This document shows positions 30,798-39,382 of a stretch of DNA of 64,000 nt, one piece after another (within the stretch, counting starts at the first letter, position 1; the number at the start of each line of letters is the position of its first letter). Origin of the DNA: JBBDIX01 sp050486225 (GTDB lineage: Bacteria; Actinomycetota; Nitriliruptoria; Nitriliruptorales; Nitriliruptoraceae). Position numbers and translations under genes: made by a program. The notes beneath the pieces were generated by a model. That model worked only from the letters and a program-made list of their open reading frames with translations. It had not been told where the DNA came from and did not search any database. The stretch lies in the NCBI GenBank assembly GCA_050486225.1, contig JBJHCV010000001.1:372001-436000 (forward strand). The letters are read 5' to 3'.

Positions 30798-31853
30798 TCA
30801 CGGCAGGTAGATCTCGCGCAGGGCCTCGACGCGACCGTTGGTCACCGTCATCTCGAAGATCGCGAACTCGCCGTTCATGGCGGGACGCGCTCCCGACAGG
30901 TAGTCGGCCAGGGGGACATCGACCCGCTCGCACGTGGTCGGGCAGTGGAACACCTCGACCACGGCGTCCTCGAGACCGGCGGAGTACACGGTGCCGTCGC
31001 CGTCGCGCAGGTAGACGTCGTTGGGCACGTCCTCGTCGGGGCCGATCACGCCATCCTGCCTGGCCGCGTCGATCGCCTCCTGGCCCGACAGCAGTTCCAC
31101 CCGTTCGACGTCCACCACCCTCACAGGCGCGTCGATGCGCACGACCCGAACCACGTGCTCGCCGTCGGGCAGTCCGAGGCCCTCGACCGGGCCGCCGGTC
31201 GGCGCAGGCAGCGGGGTCTGCTCGACGATGGCGTCGACGTACAGGTGCACCAGACCCAGATCCTCCGGGGTGAACTCGCCGAGCCGCTCCGCGCACCCGT
31301 CGTCGCCGTACGCGGCAGCGTTGATCCAGTACCGCGTGCCGTCCTGTTCGGCCCAGTACAGGACGTGGCGTTCGACCTCGCGCAGGTCGGCGTCGACCAT
31401 GCGGAACCCGAGGCGAACGCCCGGGACGCCCCCGACGTCGAACCGGATGGCCGGGATCTCCTCGAAGGTCCGGTCGGGGCATCCAACCGCGCGGTCCTCC
31501 CGCATCGAGGTGATGAACTCGGCGACCTGGGCGTCGAGGTCGGCACCGGCGGCCCCGGCGTCGACGGGGTACTGGCCGAGTTCGACGACTCCGACATGGC
31601 GGTCCCCGTCGGCGAAGCACAGCATGGTGGCCTCGCCGTCACAGTGGGTGACCGTCCAGCCGTTGGGCAGGTCGATCAGGAACGGACCCGTCCAGTCCGC
31701 GACCATCGGAGGAAGCTCCTCCATCGGCGCGTCGGCGGGTTCCTCGGCCACGTCCGGAGGGCTGGGCTCCTCCGGCGTCTCGGACGACTGACAGGCGGCG
31801 AGCGCAAGGGCCGTCACCAGGAGAAGTGCCAGGTGCACAGGGGTGCGGGTCAT
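30798..31853 (-). CDS. Lipoprotein of unknown function
   Basis: 351 residues. The signal peptide has the lipobox ALAACQ, followed by an acidic/Pro linker (residues 22-48) and two soluble parts: one of about 170 residues with the Cys-bearing THCDGEATMLCFADGDRHVG, and a C-terminal part of about 110 residues (GEHVVRVVRIDAPVRVVDVERVELL ... FAIFEMTVTNGRVEALREIYLP) that could bind a ligand. I do not recognise the family. It follows the PGPGW membrane gene at a 94-base gap and precedes the nuclease on the same strand. Confidence 0.7.
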   Translation of the reverse strand: MTRTPVHLALLLVTALALAACQSSETPEEPSPPDVAEEPADAPMEELPPMVADWTGPFLIDLPNGWTVTHCDGEATMLCFADGDRHVGVVELGQYPVDAGAAGADLDAQVAEFITSMREDRAVGCPDRTFEEIPAIRFDVGGVPGVRLGFRMVDADLREVERHVLYWAEQDGTRYWINAAAYGDDGCAERLGEFTPEDLGLVHLYVDAIVEQTPLPAPTGGPVEGLGLPDGEHVVRVVRIDAPVRVVDVERVELLSGQEAIDAARQDGVIGPDEDVPNDVYLRDGDGTVYSAGLEDAVVEVFHCPTTCERVDVPLADYLSGARPAMNGEFAIFEMTVTNGRVEALREIYLP

Positions 31854-31947
31854 CACGATCCTCCGGGATCCGGCACGTCGGAGGGGGTTCGCGAGCCGGT
31901 CAGCCGGTTGGACGCCCACTCCGCCTTCCCGGTTGCACGCCGTGCCG

Positions 31948-32601
31948 TCAGCGGCGCCGGCGGCGCAGCGAACGCATCCAGCTGACGAATCGGTCGACCT
32001 GTCGGGCCGCCCACACGTGCAGGTCTCGCGCCCACTCGTACTCGCGGGCGAGGATCGCGATGCCGGCGACGGCCGTGAGCGCGCCGGGACCGGGAACGAA
32101 CGGCGACGCGAACACCGCACTCACCAGCAGCACGGCGATCCCGAGGATGGTGACCCATACGCGGCGGGCGTGGTGACGGACACTGCGGGGCATCGGGGGG
32201 ATCGGTGACGTCAGCGACGGGTTGAAGGTGTCGGGCGCGGAGACCTCGCGGTGCGTCAGAGCAGACAGGACCCGTCCGACGGATCGGGAACGCACGCGGT
32301 TGGTGAGGGAAAGTTCGACGTCGACCTCACCCTCGTCCCCGACGAGGCGGATCCGCGCGAACTCCTGGTTGCGCTGGTGGATCTGGAAGGCGGACAGACG
32401 GGAGATCGGGGTGGACACGTCCGGGACCGACGAACTCGCCACGTGCACCAGCAAGTTGTGGGTCGTGACCACGAGCACCCCCGGGGCACGGGTGCCCGGA
32501 ACGTGCGCATGGGTCCACGCCACCAGGTCGTCGTCGCCGTCCAGATGGCGCAGCACCTGGCCCAGCACCAGGCGCTCACGGAATCGGATCTGACGAGACA
32601 T
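31948..32601 (-). CDS. PGPGW-family membrane protein with N-terminal PH-like domain
   Basis: 217 residues. The N-terminal 110 residues look like a small PH-like beta domain (TTHNLLVHVASSSVPDVSTPISRLSAF, EVDVELSLTNRVRSRSVGRVL). The C-terminus has two hydrophobic helices containing FVPGPGALTAVAGIAILAREYEWAR, the PGPGW (TIGR02611-like) signature, and an Arg-rich tail. Function unknown in this family. Divergent from the surface-protein gene across 211 bases. Confidence 0.8.
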   Translation of the reverse strand: MSRQIRFRERLVLGQVLRHLDGDDDLVAWTHAHVPGTRAPGVLVVTTHNLLVHVASSSVPDVSTPISRLSAFQIHQRNQEFARIRLVGDEGEVDVELSLTNRVRSRSVGRVLSALTHREVSAPDTFNPSLTSPIPPMPRSVRHHARRVWVTILGIAVLLVSAVFASPFVPGPGALTAVAGIAILAREYEWARDLHVWAARQVDRFVSWMRSLRRRRR

Positions 32602-32812
32602 GGGACGATCGTACGCAGCCCGCCCGCAGGCGTGGCGATCGAACGGCCACGACACATGCCGACACCTGCCGCCCGAGTCTCCCGGGTCGCCGCTCTCCCC
32701 ACGAATGGCGCTCCGCCTCTGCGACGACACGGTCGACTAGGGTCGCGCGACCTTCGATGGCTCGGCGGTCGGCGCGGCCGCTGTTCCATCCTCCACAGCG
32801 ACAGGACGATGG

Positions 32813-34534
32813 ATGCACGACCTCTCCTCTGCGTACGGTCGGCTGCCCCGCCGGCGCGTTGGTCGCTGGGCGGCCGCAGCGGCCGTCGCGACCCTGGTGA
32901 CCGCAGGCGTCGCACTGCCGGGCACGCCGGCGTACGCGGACTCCCACGCGGTCATGCTCGACAACGATCGCCTCCGCTTCGGGGGCGGCGGCGCGGAGAC
33001 TGCCTCGGTGGCGAGCCCAGAGGCATCGGTCAGCCCCTCCGGGACTCTCCGTCAACCCTTCTACTGGTCGACCGCCGACAGCCTCTGGTACCAGTTGACG
33101 TACTCGAGTCACCCGCTCGACATCGCCGTCGGTGCCGGCACGGGCGGAGGGAACTGGCACGGCAACGCCGAGGTGATCGGATCGAACGGATCCAGTGCCC
33201 CGCTGCCGACGAGCGGAGGCGTCGTCATCGACGCGTCGGGCTTCTCCGCCACCGACACGACGCTCGCGGGCGGCACGGTGCACAAGGGCCACGGGACCGT
33301 GGTCTCCACCGTCACGGTGAACGTGGACGGCCGCGACCTGGAGATCCGTCAGACGTACGTCCTCGGCCCAGATGCCAACTTCGTGCGCACCACCACACGG
33401 TTGCGGAACCTGAGCGACGACGCCGCGGAGAACGTCAACCTCTGGGTCGGTACGACCGACGACTACGTCGGCGCCGAGGACCAACCGGCGAAACGCCGCG
33501 GCAACATCGTCGACGGCGAGTTCCGGGTGATCGACGAGATCGGCGACCACTCGAACGCCATCGAGGTGACCTCAGGGGGCGAGGGCGTCCTCTTCTACTC
33601 CACGACCTCCGGCACCTACACGTTGACGAACGGCTGGTCGGGAACGTTCGTCAACCAGATCGCCAACCATGCCCCCGACAGTGCGCAGAATCCGATCACG
33701 CGGAGCCTCGGGCACGACGGGTCGTACGGGATCTACCTACCGGTGGGTGACCTCGATCCCGGTGCCACGACCTCCATCGTCTGGTACTACGCGGCCGGGA
33801 CGATCGCAGACCTCGGTGACATCGTCTCCGAGGTGAGCGCAGACTCCGGCGGCTCGAGCGGCGGTGGGGGTGGCGGCAGCGGCGGATCGAGGAGTCCGAG
33901 CCCCGAGCCGGAGCCACCGTCGGCCACGTCTGGTCGGCCGGTCACCGATGCGGACGGCGGACTTCCCGCCCTGCCTGCGGGCCAGTTCACCCAGGTCGTC
34001 AACGGGTCGACGCGGTCCCTGTCCGGCACCGTGCTTCCCGACCGATCGGGGCTGCAGTTCACCGATGGAGGAGTCGCACTCCTCCTCGAGGTCCGTGCTC
34101 CGGACGGCAGCCCGATCCCGGTGGACCCAGACGACCGGATCGTGATCACGCCGGATGACGACGACCGCATCGAGGTGAGTGGCAGCGGCCTGCCGCCGGG
34201 CGCGGATGTCGACGTGTGGATCTTCTCCGAACCGGCCCTGCTCGGGTCGACCGTCGTGGCCTCGGACGGGACGTTCCGCAACCAGATGGGCCTTCCCGGA
34301 GGGATCTCACCCGGGATTCACACGCTGCAGCTCAACGTGTTCGAGGAGGACGGCTCCTACCGTTCGGTGGCGATCGGCGTGATCGTCGCGGGAGCTCCGG
34401 CGACCGTTCCGGCCGGTGACGGTGGCCTGGTGTCACCGACGAGCCCCCGCCCCGCGACAGCCACGGGTCTGCTGTCCGCTGCACTGCTCGCGGCGTCTGT
34501 GTTCCACCTGCGGCGGGCGCGAACACCGGCGTGA
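32813..34534 (+). CDS. Secreted cell-surface protein with C-terminal membrane helix
   Basis: 573 residues. A signal peptide ends at about residue 42 (GTPAYADSHA). Residues 45-345 form a beta-rich exported domain with AENVNLWVGTTDDYVGAEDQ and repeated Gly/Ser. A Gly-rich linker (GGSSGGGGGGSGGS near residues 346-363) and a Pro/Ser hinge (SPEPEPPSATS) precede a second beta domain of about 150 residues (EVSGSGLPPGADVDVWIFSEPALLGS), typical of Ig-like surface domains. A C-terminal helix (TGLLSAALLAASVFHL) and positive tail RRARTPA look like a sorting signal, but no LPxTG is present; SPTSP precedes the helix. The next gene, overlapping by four bases, is a sortase, so this is its probable substrate. 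Confidence 0.8.
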   Translation: MHDLSSAYGRLPRRRVGRWAAAAAVATLVTAGVALPGTPAYADSHAVMLDNDRLRFGGGGAETASVASPEASVSPSGTLRQPFYWSTADSLWYQLTYSSHPLDIAVGAGTGGGNWHGNAEVIGSNGSSAPLPTSGGVVIDASGFSATDTTLAGGTVHKGHGTVVSTVTVNVDGRDLEIRQTYVLGPDANFVRTTTRLRNLSDDAAENVNLWVGTTDDYVGAEDQPAKRRGNIVDGEFRVIDEIGDHSNAIEVTSGGEGVLFYSTTSGTYTLTNGWSGTFVNQIANHAPDSAQNPITRSLGHDGSYGIYLPVGDLDPGATTSIVWYYAAGTIADLGDIVSEVSADSGGSSGGGGGGSGGSRSPSPEPEPPSATSGRPVTDADGGLPALPAGQFTQVVNGSTRSLSGTVLPDRSGLQFTDGGVALLLEVRAPDGSPIPVDPDDRIVITPDDDDRIEVSGSGLPPGADVDVWIFSEPALLGSTVVASDGTFRNQMGLPGGISPGIHTLQLNVFEEDGSYRSVAIGVIVAGAPATVPAGDGGLVSPTSPRPATATGLLSAALLAASVFHLRRARTPA

Positions 34535-35418
34535 ACCGCCATCGACGCACCCGCACTCGCCTGCACGCAACGCTCGACGCCCTGTCGAGCAGGGACGCGC
34601 CCCCGGTTCCGACGCGTCAGGGCGACGCGCACGAGCGGATCGCGAGCATGCGGGAGGCCACCCGGCTCCGAACTCGACACCGCCTCGCCCGCCGTGGCAC
34701 GGCCGAGGTCGTGGTGGGCCTGGTGCTCCTGGCCGTGACGCCTGTCGCCTGGCACCTGTCCTCACCATCGGACGACTTCGGGGACCCGGGTTCGCGCATC
34801 TCGGCTCCCGAGGACCCGGTCGCCAACGGAGGGTTGGTGACGCCCCGGGTGGTCGACACGCGCGTCGAACCTGAACCCCCGGGAGCCGGGCCCACTCTCG
34901 ACCGGAGGGAGGCCGGGAGCGTCCCGGAGCCCGGACCGACGCCGATCTCCGAACCGAATCCTCCAGAGACCATCCGGATCGCCCGTCGAGGCATCGACGC
35001 GAGCGTGGTGCCCGTGGGGCTGCGGAGCGACGGGGCGATGGGCATCCCGCACGACGTGCGACAGGTCGGCTGGTACGAACCCGGCCCCCTTCCGGGGCGG
35101 CCCGGTGCTGCCGTGTTCGCGGGGCACGTCGACTCGGCGACACAGGGGCCCGGCGCCTTCTTCGACCTGCGCCTGCTCGAACTCGGCGACGAGGTCGAGG
35201 TCGTCCACCGGGACGGCAGCAGCAGCACCTGGGTCGTCCACGCTCGCCAGAGCCACCGCAAGGAGGACCTTCCGATCGACGCGATCTTCACGGCCGACGG
35301 CGACCCGAGGCTCGTCCTCATCACCTGTGGGGGCGACTTCGACGTCGAGGGCGGCCGGTACCTCGACAACGTCGTGGTCCACGCCCACCCGGCCGAGGGC
35401 GGTGGCGGACCCTCGTAG
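34531..35418 (+). CDS. Class F sortase
   Basis: 295-residue transpeptidase that anchors surface proteins. An N-terminal helix (about 56-76) holds it in the membrane, followed by a Pro-rich linker and the sortase barrel (about 140-290). Catalytic residues: His199 in FAGHVDS, Cys266 in LITCGGDFD and Arg276 in GGRYLDN. The short size and TCGG sequence fit class F, widespread in actinobacteria. The GTG start overlaps the stop of the surface protein gene (GTGA), so they are co-expressed. Confidence 0.92.
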   Translation: MNRHRRTRTRLHATLDALSSRDAPPVPTRQGDAHERIASMREATRLRTRHRLARRGTAEVVVGLVLLAVTPVAWHLSSPSDDFGDPGSRISAPEDPVANGGLVTPRVVDTRVEPEPPGAGPTLDRREAGSVPEPGPTPISEPNPPETIRIARRGIDASVVPVGLRSDGAMGIPHDVRQVGWYEPGPLPGRPGAAVFAGHVDSATQGPGAFFDLRLLELGDEVEVVHRDGSSSTWVVHARQSHRKEDLPIDAIFTADGDPRLVLITCGGDFDVEGGRYLDNVVVHAHPAEGGGGPS

Positions 35419-35515
35419 GGCACGCTGGAGACGCATTCGCGGTGACGCATGTATTCTGTGCCTCGCGATCCCGTCGCCTGACACCCGGCGACCACACCGA
35501 GGAGCCGTGCTCGAC

Positions 35516-35689
35516 ATGTGTCGACCGACCACCTGCCGCACCTGCCGCAAGGCGTCCTGGGCCGGCTGCGGCCAGCACGTCTCCCAGGTCATGCGCGGCG
35601 TCGCCGCGTCCGACCGCTGCCGCTGCACCCCGGCGGACCACGCCGCCGCACGCCCGACGTCCCTGCTCGGGCGCCTGCTCGGCCGCTGA
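35516..35689 (+). CDS. Small cysteine-rich protein (treble-clef-like)
   Basis: 57 residues with seven Cys: MCRPTTCRTCRKASWAGCG followed by DRCRCTP. The CxxxxCxxC...C pattern suggests a zinc-binding mini-domain; similar small proteins of unknown role are common in actinobacteria (from memory). A GGAG site lies upstream of the ATG at 35516. It lies between the sortase and a RimK-like ligase, all on the plus strand, with 79 bases to the latter. Confidence 0.7.
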   Translation: MCRPTTCRTCRKASWAGCGQHVSQVMRGVAASDRCRCTPADHAAARPTSLLGRLLGR

Positions 35690-35768
35690 CCCCGGAGCAC
35701 GACCCTCCCGGCGATCACCCCTCGGGCAGCCGCTACCGTCGACGGCGCACCCTCCACGAGGACGTCGT

Positions 35769-36974
35769 GTGAAACTCGCGATCCTGTCCCGGGCTCCGGA
35801 CAGCTACAGCACGCGCCGCCTGGTCCACGCCGGCGAGGAACGTGGGCACCGTGTCCGCGTGCTCAACACCCTGCGGTTCGCGATCGACCTGTCGGGCGAC
35901 GAACCCGACCTGCAGTACCGGGGCCGGCCGCTGTCGGACTACGACGCGATCATCCCGCGCATCGGCGCATCGATCACGTTCTTCGGCATGGCCGTCGTCC
36001 GACAGTTCGAACAGATGGACGTCTACACGCCCACGACGGCGTCCGCGATCGCGAACTCACGCGACAAGCTGCGCTCGATCCAGATCCTCGCCCGCCACGA
36101 CATCCGCATCCCCGCGACGACGTTCGTGCGCGACCGCGCCGACGTGCTGCCCGCCATCGAACGAGTCGGTGGCGCACCCGTCGTGATCAAGCTGCTCGAG
36201 GGAACCCAGGGCATCGGTGTGATCCTGGCGCCGGACACCAAGGTGGCCGAGGCCGTCATCGAGACGTTGCAGAGCACCCGCCAGAACGTGCTGATCCAGC
36301 GCTTCATCGCGGAGAGCCGCGGACGTGACGTGCGCGCGTTCGTCATCGGCGACCGTGTGGTCGCCGCGATGCGGCGGCGCGCCCAGGGCGACGAGTTCCG
36401 ATCGAACGTCCATCGCGGCGGGACCACCGAGGTCGTCGAACTCGACGAGGAGTACCAGCGGGTCGCCGTGCAGGCGGCACAGATCATGGGGCTCAAGGTC
36501 GCTGGGGTCGACATGCTGGAGAGCGACGACGGACCGATGGTGATGGAGGTCAACTCGTCCCCGGGCCTCGAGGGCATCGAGACCGCGACGGAACTCGACA
36601 TCGCCGGCGCGATCATCGACTACGTCGCCAACCAGGTCGCGTTCCCGGAACTCGACGTGCGTCAGCGGCTCTCGGTCAGTTCTGGCTACGGCGTCGCCGA
36701 ACTGCACATCGGTGAGAAGTCCAACCTCGTCGGCCACACGATCGCCGCGTCTGGCCTGCGTGAACGCGACATCACCGTGCTGACGCTGTCGCGCGGGACG
36801 AAGGTGATCCCGAACCCGAGCGGGCGTCGTGAACTCGAGGCGGACGACCGACTGCTGTGCTTCGGCCGCCTCGAGGAGATGCGCGACCTGGTGCCCGCAC
36901 GACGACGCCGGCGTGCTCGCCCGAGCCTCGAGCCCCTGCCGCCCGACGCGCTCGACGACGTCGACACTGGCTAG
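35769..36974 (+). CDS. RimK-type ATP-grasp ligase fused to an RCK_C (TrkA-C) domain
   Basis: 401 residues. N-terminal part (1-295) is a RimK-like alpha-L-glutamate ligase: RLVHAGEERGHRVRVLNTLRF, IIPRIGASITFFGMAVVRQFE, ATP-grasp motifs KLLEGTQGIGVIL, DVRAFVIGDRVVAAMRRRA and MVMEVNSSPGLEGIE with the metal-binding Glu and Asn. The C-terminal 85 residues (AELHIGEKSNLVGHTIAASGL...LEADDRLLCFGRLEEMRDLV) match RCK_C, a ligand-binding domain of potassium channels and transporters, suggesting control by a nucleotide or metabolite. It may glutamylate a protein C-terminus such as S6 or make gamma-glutamyl compounds. GTG start at 35769 opens the MKLAILSR N-terminus. Confidence 0.88.
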   Translation: MKLAILSRAPDSYSTRRLVHAGEERGHRVRVLNTLRFAIDLSGDEPDLQYRGRPLSDYDAIIPRIGASITFFGMAVVRQFEQMDVYTPTTASAIANSRDKLRSIQILARHDIRIPATTFVRDRADVLPAIERVGGAPVVIKLLEGTQGIGVILAPDTKVAEAVIETLQSTRQNVLIQRFIAESRGRDVRAFVIGDRVVAAMRRRAQGDEFRSNVHRGGTTEVVELDEEYQRVAVQAAQIMGLKVAGVDMLESDDGPMVMEVNSSPGLEGIETATELDIAGAIIDYVANQVAFPELDVRQRLSVSSGYGVAELHIGEKSNLVGHTIAASGLRERDITVLTLSRGTKVIPNPSGRRELEADDRLLCFGRLEEMRDLVPARRRRRARPSLEPLPPDALDDVDTG

Positions 36975-37148
36975 GAGTCCCGCCCGAACCCGCCGAGTTC
37001 GCCTTCGGGCACCCTTGATAACCTCGTCCCGATCCCGCCTGCGTGCCCACCGACGCCCTGTTCGGGCCGCCCGGGCGGCCCCCGGGCATGGTGGCGCGCA
37101 GCGACGGATCGCACCGTACGAGCCAGTTCGCCGGACGAGGAGCCAGCC

Positions 37149-39329
37149 GTGTCAGAGCCCAGCCAGTGCCCCATGTCGGGAGCCCGCACGACCTTCGAGG
37201 GTCCGTCGAACGACCGGTGGTGGCCGGAGCAGCTCAACCTGCGCATCCTCCACCAGCACCACCCGCGATCCAACCCGCTCGGGGGTGACTTCGACTACGC
37301 CGAGGCGTTCGCGTCCCTCGACCTCGACGAGCTGACCCGCGACGTCGACGCGCTGATGACGGACTCGCAGGACTGGTGGCCGGCCGACTACGGCCACTAC
37401 GGCCCCCTCTTCATCCGGATGTCGTGGCACGCGGCCGGCACCTACCGTGTGGAGGACGGTCGCGGCGGTGGCGCCACCGGCACCCAGCGGTTCGCGCCGC
37501 TCAACAGCTGGCCCGACAACGCCAACCTCGACAAGGCTCGCCGCCTGCTGTGGCCTGTCAAGAAGAAGTACGGAGACCGGATCTCCTGGGCCGACCTGCT
37601 CGTGTTCGCCGGCAACCGCGCGATCGAGACCATGGGCCTGAAGACGTTCGGGTTCGCCTTCGGTCGTGAGGACGTCTGGGCTCCCGAGGAGGACATCTAC
37701 TGGGGCCCGGAGACCGAGTGGCTCGGCGACGAGCGCTACAGCGGCGACCGTGACCTGGCCAACCCGCTCGGCGCCGTTCAGATGGGTCTGATCTACGTCA
37801 ACCCGGAGGGGCCCAACGGCAACCCGGACCCGATGGCCGCGGCCCACGACATCCGTGAGACGTTCCGCCGCATGGCGATGAACGACGAGGAGACCGTCGC
37901 GCTGGTCGCCGGTGGCCACACGTTCGGCAAGACCCACGGTGCCGCACCCGACTCGCACGTCGGTCGTGAACCCGAGGGCGCCGGCCTCGAACAGCAGGGC
38001 CTCGGCTGGAGGAACGACTTCGGGACCGGGAAGGGCGGGGACACGATCACCTCGGGCCTCGAGGGTGCGTGGACGCCCAACCCGATCCAGTGGGACTCCG
38101 GGTTCTTCGACACGCTGTTCCGCTACGAGTGGGAACTGACCGAGAGCCCCGCAGGCGCGAAGCAGTGGACCCCGAAGGACGTCCGCGACGAGGACCTGGT
38201 GCCCGACGCCCACGACCCGGCGAAGAAGCACCCGCCGATGATGGCGACCACCGACCTGGCGCTGATCACCGACCTGGCCTACCTGGAGATCTCCCGCCGC
38301 TTCCACGAGAACCCCGACCAGCTGGCCGACGCGTTCTCCCGGGCGTGGTTCAAGCTGCTCCACCGCGACATGGGCCCGACGAGCCGCTACCTCGGCCCGC
38401 TGGTCCCCGACGAGGAGATGGTCTGGCAGGACCCGATCCCTGCCGTCGACCACGAACTGGTCGACGACGCGGACGTCGCCGCCCTCAAGGAGGCGATCCT
38501 GGGTTCGGGCCTGACGGTCTCCCAGCTCGTGTCGACCGCGTGGGCATCGGCGTCGACGTTCCGTGACACCGACAAGCGCGGTGGCGCCAACGGTGCGCAC
38601 ATCCGGCTCTCACCCCCAGCCGAGTGGGACGTCAACGTCCGCGCCGGCGTGTCGACGGTCCTGTCGACGCTCGAGGGCATCCAGCAGGACTTCAACGGAC
38701 GCCAGTCGGGCAACCGCCGGGTGTCCCTCGCGGACCTGATCGTGCTGGGCGGCTGTGCCGCGGTCGAGGCCGCCGCCCGCGCGGCGGGGCACGCGATCGA
38801 CGTGCCGTTCACCCCGGGCCGTACCGATGCGACCCAGGACCAGGTCGACGTCGAGTCGTTCGGGTACCTGGAGCCGAGGGCCGACGGGTTCCGCAACTAC
38901 GTGCAGAAGGACGGGCCGATCCCAGCCGAGCACCTGCTGCTCGACCGCGCACACATGCTGACCCTGTCGGCACCGGAGATGACGGTCCTCGTCGGTGGCC
39001 TGCGGGTGCTGGGCGCGAACGTCGGCGACACCGCGCACGGCGTGTTCACCGAACGCGTCGGGACCCTGACCAACGACTTCTTCGTCAACCTGCTCGACAT
39101 GGGCACGGAGTGGTCGGCCGTCGGTGAGGGCGAGCAGGAGTTCGAGGGCCGCGACCGGGCCACCGGCGACGTCACCTGGACGGCGAGTCGGGTCGACCTC
39201 GTGTTCGGATCGAACTCCCAGCTGCGCGCGATCTCCGAGGTGTACGGCAGTGACGACGCGCGGTTCGTCCGCGACTTCGTCGCCGCCTGGGCTCGGGTCA
39301 TGGAGCTCGACCGCTTCGACCTGGCCTGA
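37149..39329 (+). CDS. katG: Catalase-peroxidase KatG
   Basis: 726-residue bifunctional heme enzyme that removes H2O2. The distal site reads RMSWHAAGTYR (Arg, Trp, His), the cross-linked Tyr is in GLIYVNPEGP, and the proximal His in VALVAGGHTFGKTHG. Both homologous halves are present and length matches. The start ATG/GTG at 37149 opens SEPSQCPMSG, typical of KatG. No FurA gene is adjacent, so its regulation is not shown by context. It ends at a long hairpin shared with the convergent glycosyltransferase gene. Confidence 0.97.
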   Translation: MSEPSQCPMSGARTTFEGPSNDRWWPEQLNLRILHQHHPRSNPLGGDFDYAEAFASLDLDELTRDVDALMTDSQDWWPADYGHYGPLFIRMSWHAAGTYRVEDGRGGGATGTQRFAPLNSWPDNANLDKARRLLWPVKKKYGDRISWADLLVFAGNRAIETMGLKTFGFAFGREDVWAPEEDIYWGPETEWLGDERYSGDRDLANPLGAVQMGLIYVNPEGPNGNPDPMAAAHDIRETFRRMAMNDEETVALVAGGHTFGKTHGAAPDSHVGREPEGAGLEQQGLGWRNDFGTGKGGDTITSGLEGAWTPNPIQWDSGFFDTLFRYEWELTESPAGAKQWTPKDVRDEDLVPDAHDPAKKHPPMMATTDLALITDLAYLEISRRFHENPDQLADAFSRAWFKLLHRDMGPTSRYLGPLVPDEEMVWQDPIPAVDHELVDDADVAALKEAILGSGLTVSQLVSTAWASASTFRDTDKRGGANGAHIRLSPPAEWDVNVRAGVSTVLSTLEGIQQDFNGRQSGNRRVSLADLIVLGGCAAVEAAARAAGHAIDVPFTPGRTDATQDQVDVESFGYLEPRADGFRNYVQKDGPIPAEHLLLDRAHMLTLSAPEMTVLVGGLRVLGANVGDTAHGVFTERVGTLTNDFFVNLLDMGTEWSAVGEGEQEFEGRDRATGDVTWTASRVDLVFGSNSQLRAISEVYGSDDARFVRDFVAAWARVMELDRFDLA

Positions 39330-39338
39330 CCTCGACGA

Positions 39339-39382
39339 ACATGGACGAGCCCGGGGGGTCCGCCTCCCGGGCTCGTCCATGT
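39339..39382. terminator. Bidirectional hairpin terminator between katG and the glycosyltransferase gene
   Basis: A perfect 17-base inverted repeat, ACATGGACGAGCCCGGG with its complement, around a 10-base loop. It begins nine bases after the katG stop and ends at the stop codon of the convergent minus-strand gene, so it should end transcription from both sides. Confidence 0.85.
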
